From Aquiluna sp. (GTDB taxonomy: Bacteria; Actinomycetota; Actinomycetes; Actinomycetales; Microbacteriaceae), in assembly GCA_018402685.1 (NCBI GenBank), contig JAGYIJ010000002.1:310001-374000 (forward strand): a stretch of 64,000 nt of DNA, given 5' to 3'. Made by a program: the position numbers and the translations under genes. The notes under the pieces are model-generated. The model had not been told where the DNA came from. It made no database searches and saw only the letters and a list, made by a program, of their open reading frames with translations. Shown in pieces: positions 12,323 to 22,145 of the stretch (positions within the stretch are counted from its first letter, which is position 1; each line of letters opens with the position of its first letter).

Positions 12323-13585
12323 TTAGGACTGGTAGGAAACCTTGGCACCCTTGGTGTCGGTAATCTCTGCATGCTCAACCAGGAAGTCGACAGCCTTGCG
12401 CCTTGCCAGCTCACCGGCGTAGTAGGGCACCTGACCTGCATCTGCAACCTGACGGACAAAGTCGTTGGGGTCCATGTTGTAGTTGCGAGCCGAAACTGCC
12501 AGGTACTCAATGAGCTCCTGGTCCTCTGAACGAATCTCTTCTTTTTCAACAATGGCATCTAGCAGAAGCTGAACCTGGAAGTTCTTGGTTGACTCTTCGG
12601 TGACCTCTTTGCGGTGGACATCGTCCTCCATGCGGCCTTCGCCCTCGAGGTGAGCATCAACCTCACGTTTGATGGCCTCATCGCTAACTGGAATCTTTGC
12701 CTTGGCAACCAGTTCATCCACGATGATGTCCCTTGCCTGCAGGATTTGCTTGCGAGAAAGCTGAACCTCGAGCTTTTGTTCGATGTCCTTCTTGAGCTCC
12801 TCCAGAGTGTCAAACTCGCTGGCTAGCTGTGCGAACTCGTCATCTGCCTTTGGCAGCTCGCGCTCCTTCACAGCTTTCAGAGTCACGGTGACCTCGGCAT
12901 CCTGACCGGCCATCTCGCCACCTGCCAACTTGGAGCGGAACACGGTGGTCTCGCCGGCGGTCAGCGTGTCAAGCGCTTCGTCGATGCCGTCAAGCAGCTG
13001 ACCCGAACCAATTTCATATGAAATGTCGGTGGCAGCATCGATCTGCTTGCCGTCCATCTCGGCAGTTAGGTCAATGGTCGTGAAATCACCCATCTTGGCT
13101 GGACGGTCAACTGTGTTCAGAGTTCCAAAGCGAGCGCGCAGTGCGTCTAGCTCGGTCTCGATGTCCATCTTGGCAACCTTGATTGGTTCAACCTTGGCCT
13201 TTGCTCCCTTGTATTCAGGAAGCTTGAACTCTGGGCGAATCTCGACCTCGAGCTCAATAATCAGTGCCTTCGCGATGTCATCAGCGGATGGCGCTGATTT
13301 GATGTCAGCCTGTGGGGTTCCCAGAGGAAGAAGCTTCTCTTCTCTAAGAGCTGCGCGATAGAAATCGTCCATGCCGTCGTTGATTGCCTGCGCAATGATT
13401 GTGTCCTTGCCAACGCGCTGGTCCAAGACCGGAGCGGGAACCTTGCCCTTGCGGAAACCAGGAATGTTCACCTGCTGAGCAATGGTCTGATAAGCCTTGT
13501 CCAAAGTCGGTTTGAATGCTGCCTGATCGACCTCGATAGTGAGCTTCACTCTGGTTGGATTTAGCTTCTCTACGTTAGTTTTCAA
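12323..13585 (-). CDS. tig: Trigger factor, ribosome-associated chaperone/prolyl isomerase
   Basis: Binds ribosomal protein L23 at the exit tunnel and folds nascent chains. The ribosome-binding signature GFRKGKVP is present in the N-terminal domain; the FKBP-like middle domain and helical C-terminal arms follow. TTG 13585 is chosen because GGAG lies five bases upstream (CACGGAGCTAAG-TTG) and the protein then begins KTNVEKLNPTRVKL as in homologues; the open frame further upstream runs through tRNA-Pro. Repaired length 420 aa, no frameshift. The first gene of the tig-clpP1-clpP2-clpX block. Confidence 0.95.
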   Translation of the reverse strand: MKTNVEKLNPTRVKLTIEVDQAAFKPTLDKAYQTIAQQVNIPGFRKGKVPAPVLDQRVGKDTIIAQAINDGMDDFYRAALREEKLLPLGTPQADIKSAPSADDIAKALIIELEVEIRPEFKLPEYKGAKAKVEPIKVAKMDIETELDALRARFGTLNTVDRPAKMGDFTTIDLTAEMDGKQIDAATDISYEIGSGQLLDGIDEALDTLTAGETTVFRSKLAGGEMAGQDAEVTVTLKAVKERELPKADDEFAQLASEFDTLEELKKDIEQKLEVQLSRKQILQARDIIVDELVAKAKIPVSDEAIKREVDAHLEGEGRMEDDVHRKEVTEESTKNFQVQLLLDAIVEKEEIRSEDQELIEYLAVSARNYNMDPNDFVRQVADAGQVPYYAGELARRKAVDFLVEHAEITDTKGAKVSYQS

Positions 13586-13628
13586 CTTAGCTCCGTGATT
13601 GGTTGATTGGCATTGAAGTCCTAATTTG

Positions 13629-13702
13629 TCGGGATGACAGGATTTGAACCTGCGACCCTCTGTTCCCAAAACAGATGCGCTACCAAGCTGCGCTACATCC
13701 CG
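13629..13702 (-). tRNA. tRNA-Pro (TGG anticodon)
   Basis: A 74-nt cloverleaf with acceptor CGGGATG/CATCCCG, D-arm GCGC...GCGC, anticodon stem CTGT/ACAG around loop TTTGGGA (anticodon TGG), and T-loop GTTCAAATC. The discriminator is A and CCA is not encoded. It lies 43 bp upstream of tig on the same strand, so the two may be co-transcribed. Confidence 0.95.
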
Positions 13703-13752
13703 AGCGTTCGAAACCCTGTGGAGAGGATTTCGAACTGTCACACTCTACCCCA

Positions 13753-13758
13753 TAGAAT
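13753..13758 (+). promoter_or_regulatory. Candidate -10 element for tRNA-Gly
   Basis: TAGAAT ends 24 bp before the tRNA-Gly 5' end, in the gap between the two divergent tRNAs. No clear -35 match sits 17 bp upstream. Weak, position-based call. Confidence 0.35.
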
Positions 13759-13782
13759 GTACGAGCACCTAATGCAGGTCAC

Positions 13783-13853
13783 GCGAGTGTAGCTCAATGG
13801 TAGAGCCTCAGTCTTCCAAACTGATTACGCGGGTTCGATTCCCGTCACTCGCT
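13783..13853 (+). tRNA. tRNA-Gly (TCC anticodon)
   Basis: A 71-nt cloverleaf with acceptor GCGAGTG/CACTCGC, anticodon loop CTTCCAA (anticodon TCC) and T-loop GTTCGATTC. The discriminator is T and a CCA end is encoded at 13854-13856, unlike the other two tRNAs here. Its last nine bases overlap the end of the esterase gene on the opposite strand. Confidence 0.95.
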
Positions 13854-14714
13854 CCAAAGCGCCCGAGAATCAGTAATGAAATCTAGAATCTTCTCCCTCG
13901 CCAAAGCCCCCTCCGGAGTTGGCAGTAGCGGGTAAACATGCAGGGCCTGATCTAGCTCTTCGTAGTGAATGTTCACATTTGCCGAGGTGGCCTTTTCATA
14001 AAACCATCTGGCGTCAAAAAGCAAAATGTCCCAGCTACCTATAAAAAGCAGCGTCCTTGGGAAACCTGACAGATCTCCCCTAACCGGTGACACACGCTCG
14101 TCCTGGTGATTGTCATCACCAGACCAGACCGCTGCAATCCGTCTCAGACTCTCTGGTATCAACCATGGGTCGTGCCTTTTGACCTCGGGCAAACCCGGGT
14201 GCGCGAAATCACTATCGAGCCAGGGAGATATCAGCACGAGCTTGGAGATATGGTCATGCAAACCCAACTGCTGAATGGCGCTGACGGCCAAACCGCCTCC
14301 GGCCGAATCGCCCATCAGGATGATCTCTTTACCAAAACCTTTGGCATAGTCCATGACCTTGGACAAAAACTCCAAAGCTTCTGCAACGTCGTGATGAGGT
14401 GCGAGGCCGTAGCGCGGCACTAGAACCTTGGCATTGGCATCGACTGGAAGCTTTTCTATTAGCTGCCAATGCTGAATCGCGATTGGGTTTACAAATCCGC
14501 CACCGTGTAGATAGATGATGACCTTGTCATAGTTCGTCTTTGGGGAAATCTCGTTTAGTTCAAAACCAAATTCAGTGCTGGTGCTGAACTCAGTATTTGC
14601 TAAAAGCGACTTGGTTGGCTTGGCAGCGGGCTTGGCTTTGCGGCCGAATCGAGACAGACCGAGTGCTTTTCTAATCTGAAAAAAGCCCTTGATGGCCTTC
14701 ATCTCCGCACTCAT
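13845..14714 (-). CDS. Alpha/beta hydrolase (hormone-sensitive-lipase-like esterase)
   Basis: Carboxylesterase fold with the oxyanion motif HGGG (residues 70-73), nucleophile elbow GDSAGG (Ser137), an acid candidate at Asp229 or Asp234 and His259 in QALHVYPLL. These place it in the HSL (type IV) lipase/esterase family; the substrate is unknown. 289 aa, intact. It is the last gene of a minus-strand run DUF1648-rpiB-nei-esterase with gaps of 10 bp or less. Its stop codon sits inside the 3' acceptor of tRNA-Gly on the other strand. Confidence 0.88.
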   Translation of the reverse strand: MSAEMKAIKGFFQIRKALGLSRFGRKAKPAAKPTKSLLANTEFSTSTEFGFELNEISPKTNYDKVIIYLHGGGFVNPIAIQHWQLIEKLPVDANAKVLVPRYGLAPHHDVAEALEFLSKVMDYAKGFGKEIILMGDSAGGGLAVSAIQQLGLHDHISKLVLISPWLDSDFAHPGLPEVKRHDPWLIPESLRRIAAVWSGDDNHQDERVSPVRGDLSGFPRTLLFIGSWDILLFDARWFYEKATSANVNIHYEELDQALHVYPLLPTPEGALAREKILDFITDSRALWSE

Positions 14715-14723
14715 GCTAGAACT

Positions 14724-15515
14724 CTAAGCCTGACACTTCGGGCACCAGTAGAGCTTTCTAGCCTGCATCAGACCTATCGCAACGTTTTGATTGCAGGATC
14801 TGCAGGGCAAACCCTCGCGCTTGTAGACGTTGTAGCGATCATCCTTTTTCGGCCTGCCCTTGAGGTAACCATCGCGGGTCAGCATCAGTCCCGTTCTTAC
14901 CCCAAGGGGCATCAGTGCTACAGCGTCATCCCAAATAGCCTCAAGATCATCGCTTGGAACCTGGTTGCCGGGAGTAAATGGGGATAGGTTTGCCCGAAAC
15001 AGTAGCTCGGCTCGATAAACGTTTCCCACCCCGGCCAGGACACTTTGGTCCATCAATAGCTGCCCGATGGGGACCTTTCTTTTCTGCACGCGCTCAATAA
15101 AGCTCTCACGCCCTAATTGCTTGGGATCAGGGCGCAGCGGGTCTGGACCCAGTCGATCAAAGAGCACCGGCACCTGGTCTAATTCGATCACCTCGCAGGC
15201 TGTTGGTCCGCGCAAATCAACCACGTGGGATTGATTTTGAAACCGAGCGCGAACCTGTCCGTAGGGCTCAGGAGGAGTGTCCTCGAAAGTTGAGAACTTC
15301 CACTTGCCATAGATGCCGAGGTGAATTCGGATCGCAGCGGTCTCAAAGTGCAGCACGAGCTGCTTGCCCCAGGCTTCACTCTTAGTTAGCTGTTGACCGG
15401 AGACCAATCCAGCGTCGGTGAACCTACCCTGGGGCGAGCTGATTTTTGTTGGCTCATGCAAAAACAGCTTCTGAAACTGCTTTGCGGTTCTATGAACGCT
15501 GTGACCCTCGGGCAT
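14724..15515 (-). CDS. Fpg/Nei-family DNA glycosylase (endonuclease VIII-like)
   Basis: Base-excision repair glycosylase/AP lyase for oxidised bases. It begins PEGHSVHRTA, giving the catalytic N-terminal proline and glutamate after Met removal, and ends in a zinc finger with CRSC...CPKC. The H2TH-type middle region is present (LLMDQSVLAGVGNVYRAE). The PEGHSVHR start is nearer to Nei than to MutM. 263 aa, intact. It starts 3 bp after the rpiB stop. Confidence 0.88.
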   Translation of the reverse strand: MPEGHSVHRTAKQFQKLFLHEPTKISSPQGRFTDAGLVSGQQLTKSEAWGKQLVLHFETAAIRIHLGIYGKWKFSTFEDTPPEPYGQVRARFQNQSHVVDLRGPTACEVIELDQVPVLFDRLGPDPLRPDPKQLGRESFIERVQKRKVPIGQLLMDQSVLAGVGNVYRAELLFRANLSPFTPGNQVPSDDLEAIWDDAVALMPLGVRTGLMLTRDGYLKGRPKKDDRYNVYKREGLPCRSCNQNVAIGLMQARKLYWCPKCQA

Positions 15516-15518
15516 GGA

Positions 15519-15992
15519 TTAGTAGATGACCTCGCCGGTAGTTTCAAAGCTCGCTATCTTTCCGATTCTGCGAACATGTCGCTCATCGTTAGAGAACGGC
15601 TCCGCTATGAATGCCTTGATCAAATCCAGCACCTCGGAGTTTTCGTGCTGCCTCGCCCCAACCGCTGCCACGTTGGCATCGTTGTGTTCGCGAGCCAGCT
15701 TCGCGGTTGACTCGTTCCAAATCAGTGCAGCCCTGATGCCCTTGACCTTGTTGGCTGCCATCTGCTCGCCATTGCCGCTGCCTCCAAGAACGATTCCCAG
15801 GGCCTCAACGCCAGCTGTTTGATCTGCTATTACGCCCTGCGCTGCGGCGATGCAGAATCCGGGGTAGTCATCCAGTGCGTCATAGACCTTTGGGCCGTGA
15901 TCAACTAATTCGTGACCTAGAGCGCTGAGCTCCGTAACCAAATAGGCACTTAGCTCCATACCAGCGTGATCTGTTGCGATGTGAATTCTCAT
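15519..15992 (-). CDS. rpiB: Ribose-5-phosphate isomerase B
   Basis: Interconverts ribose-5-phosphate and ribulose-5-phosphate in the pentose phosphate pathway. Family features include IATDHAG at the N-terminus, the GGSGNG anion-binding loop, and NDANVAAVGARQH. ATG 15992 is chosen because AAGGAG lies six bases upstream and the protein then starts MRIHIATDHAG; 157 aa, the usual length. ATGA overlap with the preceding DUF1648 gene indicates translational coupling. Confidence 0.93.
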   Translation of the reverse strand: MRIHIATDHAGMELSAYLVTELSALGHELVDHGPKVYDALDDYPGFCIAAAQGVIADQTAGVEALGIVLGGSGNGEQMAANKVKGIRAALIWNESTAKLAREHNDANVAAVGARQHENSEVLDLIKAFIAEPFSNDERHVRRIGKIASFETTGEVIY

Positions 15993-16678
15993 GACCCACT
16001 CCTTCTTGTTATCTCCTGCGCAATGCCACTTGCATCGTCTGTTCTGATTAGCACTCTTTCGCCACCTGCCAGGTTTAGTAAAACCCCAGGGCCGGAGTTT
16101 GGCAAAAACGCGGTGGTTCGATTGGCATATCGAATGCCCCAACCGCCAAAATCTCTGGCCCTGGCATCCACCACCTCGACACTCGAAACCTCTTTATAGC
16201 GAAGCCGCAGCATTGGCACTTTCCAGTAGTAAACCCTCAGCTGCCCTCCAAGCTCAATCTTTGGCTTAGACATCAGCCAGGGCAGAACTAATAGCGGGAT
16301 AGTGAGCAGGAGGACAAAAAAGACAATGTCGATTCCTGCGTCGCGAGCATCGCTGAGGCCGAACTGGACCAAGAAGGTGTAGCTAAAAACAACAAACAAG
16401 AGCATCCAAATGATGCCCGTGATAACCAAGAACAGCGCTCTAACGGAACTTGGGATCCTTCGAAGGTAAACAATTCCGGCCCACAATCCCCCAACCAACA
16501 AAAGCACCAAAGAGACCATCAGCAATTGACCATCCAGCGAACCAAAGCCATCTGGTTCACCGCTAAGGCCCCAGTGAATAGCCAAGGGATCAGGGAAATT
16601 CGAACGATTCGTAGAGACAAAAAACCAAAACAAAGCGACAAAGATTGCTGGCACCAGAGCCGTTAGAGCACGCTTCAT
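15989..16678 (-). CDS. DUF1648-like multi-pass membrane protein
   Basis: 229 aa from ATG 16678. The N-terminal segment has a transmembrane helix followed by PLAIHWGLSGEPDGFG, the pattern of DUF1648 proteins (P-x-H-W/F...G.PDG). Two to three further hydrophobic helices follow, then a soluble C-terminal portion (about residues 140-229) predicted to be beta-rich, possibly PH-like. Function unknown. First gene of the operon leading to rpiB, nei and the esterase; it overlaps rpiB by four bases. Confidence 0.65.
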   Translation of the reverse strand: MKRALTALVPAIFVALFWFFVSTNRSNFPDPLAIHWGLSGEPDGFGSLDGQLLMVSLVLLLVGGLWAGIVYLRRIPSSVRALFLVITGIIWMLLFVVFSYTFLVQFGLSDARDAGIDIVFFVLLLTIPLLVLPWLMSKPKIELGGQLRVYYWKVPMLRLRYKEVSSVEVVDARARDFGGWGIRYANRTTAFLPNSGPGVLLNLAGGERVLIRTDDASGIAQEITRRSGS

Positions 16679-16794
16679 GTCACCTATCATCCCAGAGTCA
16701 AAGCCCAATCGAACTAACCAACAAAGACATGAATTATGAGAGCGGAAAAATCTCATAGGCTTGAAATCTATTTTCTAAGCCAATGGAGCGATAA

Positions 16795-19342
16795 ATGCCC
16801 GGTGAAAACCTCACCCAGAAAGAAGCCCAGGAACGTGCAAGCGTTGTAAGCGCAGAGAGCTACCTGGTCGAACTCGATGTCACCACCGATGACAAGACTT
16901 TCAAATCCAAAACCACCATCCACTTCTCTGGCACTGCAGGTGCCGCCACCTTCATCGATGCGCAGACCAAGTCAGTTGAGAAGATCACCCTCAATGGTGA
17001 GGATCTAGATCCAAGCACTCACTCGGACAACGTGAGAATTTCGCTCCCGAATCTGCAAAGCGATAACACCCTGGTCATTGAAGCCACTGGCATTTACTCA
17101 AACTCCGGCGAGGGGCTGCACCGCTTTGTCGACCCGGTTGACTCTGAGGTCTACCTCTACACCCAGTTTGAGGTTCCTGATTCCAGGCGCATGTTCCCAG
17201 TCTTTGAACAGCCAGACCTAAAGGCGACCTTCGAATTCAAGATCACCGCGCCATCGAACTGGGAGGTTATCTCTAACTCACCACTGGCTCAAAAGGTCGA
17301 GCTCGGTGATGGTAAGTCAAGGTTTGAGTTCTCCCCAACCCCGAGAATCTCCAGCTACATCACCGCATTGATTGCCGGTCCCTATAAGTTCTGGACCGAT
17401 GAGCTCACATCTTCGAACGGCAAGGTCATTCCACTTGGCGTGTATTGCAGAGGCTCCCTGGCGAAGTATATGGACGCCGACTACATCTTTGAAAAGACCA
17501 AGGCCGGCTTTGAGTTCTTTGAAAAGCTCTTTGATTTTCCCTACCCATTCGAAAAATACGACCAGCTCTGGGTGCCGGACTTCAACGCCGGCGCCATGGA
17601 AAATGCCGGTGCCGTAACCTTCACCGAGAGCTACGTGTTCCGCTCCGCAGTCTCAGATGCGATCCGTGAGCGCAGGGTCGTCACCATCCTGCACGAGCTT
17701 GCCCATATGTGGTTTGGAGATTTAGTAACCATGCGCTGGTGGAATGACCTCTGGCTAAACGAGAGCTTCGCCGAATACGTCTCCACCCTTGCAACCGCCG
17801 AGGCTAGCGAGTGGACCGAAGCCTGGACCACGTTCGCAGCCCTTGAGAAGAACTGGGCATACCGCCAAGACCAACTGCCCTCCACTCACCCGATCGTTGC
17901 CACCATCAATGACCTAGAAGACGTGCAGGTGAACTTTGATGGCATCACCTACGCCAAGGGAGCATCGGTACTAAAGCAATTGGTGGCATGGGTGGGACGC
18001 GAACCCTTCTTCGAGGGAGTTGCCAGGTATTTCAAGAAGCACCAGTGGCAGAACACCGAGCTCAAGGACCTACTGGTCGAGCTCGAGGCAACCAGCGGTC
18101 GCGACCTATCCGGCTGGTCAAAGCTTTGGCTCGAGACCGCTGGAGTAAACACCCTGAAGCCAAAGATCGAAACCGATGCTGCTGGCCTAATCACGAGCTT
18201 CGAGATCGTTCAAACCACTCAAGAAGGTCACGATCACCAAAGACCACACCGGATGGGGATTGGCTTTTTCAATCTCGAAGACGGCAAGGTTCATAAGGAC
18301 TCACTACCTCGAGCTCGATGTTGATGGACCAAAGACATCGGTCAGCGAACTGGTTGGCATGCCAAGACCACAACTGGTGCTGCTAAATGACGAAGACCTC
18401 GCATATGCCAAGGTCAGACTCGATGAGCCATCGAGAGTCTTTGCCCTAGAAAACCTCTCCAAGATCGAGGATTCACTCGCCAGAACGCTGGTTTGGACAG
18501 CAGCCTGGGATGCCACACGGGACGCAGAGGCTCCAGCAAGTGACTTTGTGCAACTGGTACTCGACCACATCGCTACCGAGACCGAGTCCACAACCATCCT
18601 CACCCTGCTCAGGCAACTGGTCACCACCGGAAACCTCTATGTCGCACCTCAAAAGCGTGAGGCCACCCTGTCCAAGATCGCCTCCTCGCTCATCGAACTG
18701 ACGATGAGCGCAAGCCCTGGCTCCGACACCCAGTTGCAATTTGCCAAGTTCGTGCCGCAGTTTGCGAGAACCAGCGAGCAGCTGGACTGGGTCTTGGGCC
18801 TATACGAGGGCAAGACCAGCATCGAGGGCCTAGCGGTCGATGCTGATTTGAAGTGGGAGTTGCTGACCGGTTTGGTTATCGGCGGCAGACTGGACGAGGC
18901 TGCCATCGATGCTGAACTCGCGCGCGATAACACCGCGAACGGCCAAAAGTTTGCTGCTGCTGCCAAAGCCGTGATTCCAAACCCGGCTGCCAAGCAAAAG
19001 AGTTGGGACATCCTGACTAAGACCGAGGAGTATTCAAACACCCTGGTGAATTCAGCCTCAATGGCCTTTGGTCGAACCAATGACCTGAGTCTTTTGGAGC
19101 CCTTTGTGGATGCCTATCTCGAGGTTGCCCCAAAGATTTGGGAATCTCGCAGCTATCACATCGCCGCATACCTACTAAACAACCTCTACCCAATTCAGCT
19201 AGCCTCGGAAGAGCTAGCCAACAAAACGAGAAAACTGATGGATGCCGATTTTGCAAGCTCAAGACCTGCATTCAGAAGGATTCTGCTGGAATCACTTGCA
19301 GGTGTTGAGCGTGCACTAAAAGCGCAACAGGCCGACAACTAG
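16795..19342 (+). CDS. pepN: M1-family aminopeptidase N, one +1 frameshift
   Basis: Zinc aminopeptidase releasing N-terminal residues from peptides. The exopeptidase motif GAMEN is at about residues 266-270, zinc ligands in HELAHMWFGD (about 300-304) plus the glutamate of LNESFAEY about 20 residues on. Repaired length is 848 aa. The frame breaks near 18297: AAG GAC TCA becomes AAG ACT CAC TAC by removing one G, restoring HYLELDVDG. ATG 16795 has GGAG seven bases upstream. mscS starts 10 bp downstream, so they are probably one operon. Confidence 0.93.
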
Positions 19343-19351
19343 GAGGACCAA

Positions 19352-20212
19352 ATGGACTTTGAGCAATTTTTGACCGACTGGTCGACACTGATCTCAGTGT
19401 CAGCCATCATCGTTGGAGCGATAGTCCTCAGGGTCGTACTCAAAATCAGCAGCCGGCGAGTCGTCAAGACAATCGTCAGCGGGGTAAACCATGCCTCAAA
19501 GACTGAGCGAATGGACTCAATCCTTGCCGAGCAACGACTGACCCAGCGCACCAGAACCATCGCTTCGGTTTTGGACAACTTCACAACCTGGGCCATCACC
19601 ATCACCGCACTGGTGATGGTGTTGAGCGAGCTCGGGGTGAATGTCGGTGCCCTGATTGCCGTTTCAACAATCCTCGGAGCCGCGGTTGGCTTTGGAGCGC
19701 AATCACTCGTGAAGGACCTATTGGCCGGAATCTTTATCGTCTTCGAAGATCAATACGGTGTTGGTGACTGGGTCGAGATCGGCAGCGTTTCCGGTGAGGT
19801 GGAGAAGGTTGGCCTCAGAGTCACTGAGATCCGCGACATTCACGGCACCTTGTGGTTTGTCCGCAATGGTGAAATCAACGAGGTTGGAAATGCCTCGCAG
19901 GATTGGGCCGCCGCGCTATTGGACTTTGCGTTCGCCTATGACAACGACGTCGACGAGGTTCAGAACATCATCTTGGAGGTAGCGAGCGAAATGCGAGCTA
20001 GCGATGACTGGAACAAGGACATGACCGCAGATGTCGACATCTGGGGAATGCAGCACGTCTCTGGTGAGCAGTTCATCATCCGAGCATCGGTAAAGACCGT
20101 CCCGAATCGCCAGTGGGCAGTCTCAAGAGAGCTTCGCAAGAGATGCAAGGCCGCCTTCGATGCAAAGAGCATCGGACTGATGAGCGCCACCAAGATCAAC
20201 CTGGCCAAATAG
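19352..20212 (+). CDS. MscS-family mechanosensitive channel
   Basis: 286 aa. An N-terminal transmembrane helix (about 13-30), a linker, then two helices; the pore-lining helix is recognisable as GALIAVSTILGAAVGFGAQSL followed by the beta domain FEDQYGVGDWVEIG...GEVEKVGLRVT, the MscS signature. The protein is short, like the minimal actinobacterial MscS homologues. It would release solutes on hypo-osmotic shock. A good SD (AGGAGG) precedes the ATG; it lies 10 bp after pepN and is followed directly by the globin. Confidence 0.88.
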   Translation: MDFEQFLTDWSTLISVSAIIVGAIVLRVVLKISSRRVVKTIVSGVNHASKTERMDSILAEQRLTQRTRTIASVLDNFTTWAITITALVMVLSELGVNVGALIAVSTILGAAVGFGAQSLVKDLLAGIFIVFEDQYGVGDWVEIGSVSGEVEKVGLRVTEIRDIHGTLWFVRNGEINEVGNASQDWAAALLDFAFAYDNDVDEVQNIILEVASEMRASDDWNKDMTADVDIWGMQHVSGEQFIIRASVKTVPNRQWAVSRELRKRCKAAFDAKSIGLMSATKINLAK

Positions 20213-20213
20213 C

Positions 20214-20588
20214 TTGCAAAGCCTCTATGAGCGACTCGGGCCGGAGGCCTTTGAAAGGCTCACCCGAGTTTTCTACGAAGGCGTCAAGGAAGATCCGCTT
20301 CTAAAGCCTATGTATCCGGAGGAAGATCTCGGTCCTGCAGAGCGCCGGCTGAGAATGTTCCTCGAGCAGTACTGGGGTGGTCCAGACACATATCAGCAGG
20401 AACGCGGTCACCCAAGGTTGAGAATGCGGCATTTCCCGTTCAAGATCGGCCCAAAAGCCAAGCAGGCTTGGCTAGACGCAATGCGCAAGGCCGTCGATTC
20501 ACTCGAACTCAGCCCACTGGATGAGGCAGAGCTTTGGGGATACCTCGACCGCGCCGCCCACGCGATGCAAAACAGCTTGGAAGACTAA
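20214..20588 (+). CDS. Truncated haemoglobin, group II (GlbO type)
   Basis: 124-aa haem protein. Group II features: FYEGV with B10 Tyr, YPEEDLGPAE..RMFLEQYWGGP, the proximal His in RMRHFPF and Trp in AWLDAM (G8). Homologues bind O2 and other small ligands; the role here is unproven. It starts at TTG 20214, two bases after the mscS stop, with no clear SD, suggesting coupling to mscS. The stop shares CTAA with the convergent hypothetical gene. Confidence 0.9.
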   Translation: MQSLYERLGPEAFERLTRVFYEGVKEDPLLKPMYPEEDLGPAERRLRMFLEQYWGGPDTYQQERGHPRLRMRHFPFKIGPKAKQAWLDAMRKAVDSLELSPLDEAELWGYLDRAAHAMQNSLED

Positions 20589-21238
20589 AGCGCGGCGCTT
20601 CTTTTTGAGAGCACGTGCCCGTGGCTTGAGCTCAGTCGCAACCAGTTGTTCGCACCAAAAACCCTGATTCTCTCATCGGGCAACATAAAACCAAGACCTG
20701 CCATTGCAAAAGCTGCAGCACCGGGTAGTCCAAGTTCAACATCAACCGCCCTGCCCCAGATTTGCAAACGCACCTTGGCAGCAATTGAAGAGCCAACTGA
20801 TTCCGGAAGTGCCTCGGTGACCTCGGCTATCCCCTCCTTGGCCCAACCGGTGAGCTGCTGTTGCTCTAATGACCCGATCTCTTCCCAACCCTGCCGCGGT
20901 GGAATTACTCCAGACCACGCCACTCTCACCTGTGAGGGTGGAACGCTCAGGCCAAGAGCGCCTGAAGAGAGGTTTGCCAATCGCTCCAATACCGCCGAGA
21001 TCTCGAAGGTTCCGTCTAGCTCTGCAGGAGTGGCCAACTTCAAAGTTCTCAGCCCTAGGACCGTGGGGCCATCACCAATAAGAGAGCCAGAGAAGATTGG
21101 AGAAACGTAAACAGCCAACACCTCTCCGAACGAGCGCAGCTTCACCGCTCCCTCAGAGTCAAGTTTTTTAGCCCTGGTTAGGTATGCGGTCAGATCTGAG
21201 ATATCCGCTTGGTCTTGGAACAAAAGTTGGTCTGTCAT
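20585..21238 (-). CDS. Conserved actinobacterial protein of unknown function
   Basis: 217 aa from ATG 21238 (AGG eight bases upstream; an in-frame GTG lies two codons earlier). Soluble, no signal peptide or membrane helix, no motif I can tie to an enzyme. Visible features are a beta-rich middle (GVRTLKLATPAELDGTF in part) and an Ala-rich, glycine-containing segment near residue 170. It is convergent with the globin and divergent from tesB. I do not recognise a family. Confidence 0.55.
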   Translation of the reverse strand: MTDQLLFQDQADISDLTAYLTRAKKLDSEGAVKLRSFGEVLAVYVSPIFSGSLIGDGPTVLGLRTLKLATPAELDGTFEISAVLERLANLSSGALGLSVPPSQVRVAWSGVIPPRQGWEEIGSLEQQQLTGWAKEGIAEVTEALPESVGSSIAAKVRLQIWGRAVDVELGLPGAAAFAMAGLGFMLPDERIRVFGANNWLRLSSSHGHVLSKRSAAL

Positions 21239-21280
21239 TTTCACTGCCTAAACTATCGGGGAATCAACCCTTAGGAACCA

Positions 21281-22145
21281 ATGACTCAGATACCCACAGA
21301 TCCAATCAAGGATCTAGAAACAGTTTTGGACATCACGCAGCTCAGCGAAACAGAGTTTGAGGGTAAGACGCAGTGGATGCCGCAGGGCAGAGTCTTTGGT
21401 GGTCAGGTACTGGCGCAATCCCTAGTTGCTGCAACTAAAACGGTTCCTGCAGACAGAAGAGTCCACAGCCTCCACAGCTACTTTCTAAGAGCAGGGGATA
21501 TCGAAAAGACCGTGCAATTCAGTGTTGAGATCCTGCGTGATGGCAGAAGCTTTTCCGCTCGCAGAGTCCATGCCATTCAAGATGGCAAGCCGATCTTTTC
21601 TATGATTGCGTCTTTTCAGTTGGAATCCCCAGGGCTAACCCATGAAGAGCCAATGCCCGAGAGCGTTGACCCCGAGACACTGCCATCGGCATCCGACTTG
21701 CTCTCAATGATCGATCACCCAGCCACCAACTATTGGTCTAAGGCCAGACCCTTTGACTTGAGGCATGTTGGAGAGCCGGTGTATCTTCGGCCCGCAAAAG
21801 AGCAAACCCCTAACCAGCAGGTTTGGTTCAAGACCATTTCAGAGCTGAGTAACGACCCGCTGATCCACACCGCTGCGTTGGCGTATGCCTCCGATTACAC
21901 GATCTTGGAAGCGGTGATGCGCAATCACAATTTGAGCTGGGCGCATCCTGGGCTATCCGCAGCAAGCTTTGGACCATGCAATCTGGTTCCACGAAACCCC
22001 GAACCTAAACGAGTGGCACCTCTACGTGCAGCACTCCCCCGCGGCCTCAAACGGACGCGGACTATCGCAGGGCAAGATCTACTCGCAACAGGGCAAGTTG
22101 ATTGCAACCATCGCCCAAGAGGGCATGATCAGAATCCCCGACTAG
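21281..22145 (+). CDS. tesB: Acyl-CoA thioesterase II, one +1 frameshift
   Basis: Double-hotdog thioesterase hydrolysing acyl-CoA. The N-terminal hotdog has GRVFGGQVLAQSL and HSLHSYFLRAGD; the second has SLDHAIWFHETP with the catalytic Asp. The frame breaks at 21968-21970, where AGC TTT GGA should be AGC TTG GAC: one T too many in a homopolymer. Repaired length is 287 aa. An SD (AGGA) precedes ATG 21281. The stop overlaps the ettA stop by CTAG. Confidence 0.92.

Noticed and set aside
13586-13741. Trigger factor starting upstream at 13741
   Set aside because: That extension would translate through the tRNA-Pro gene; TTG 13585 with an SD gives the family-typical N-terminus.
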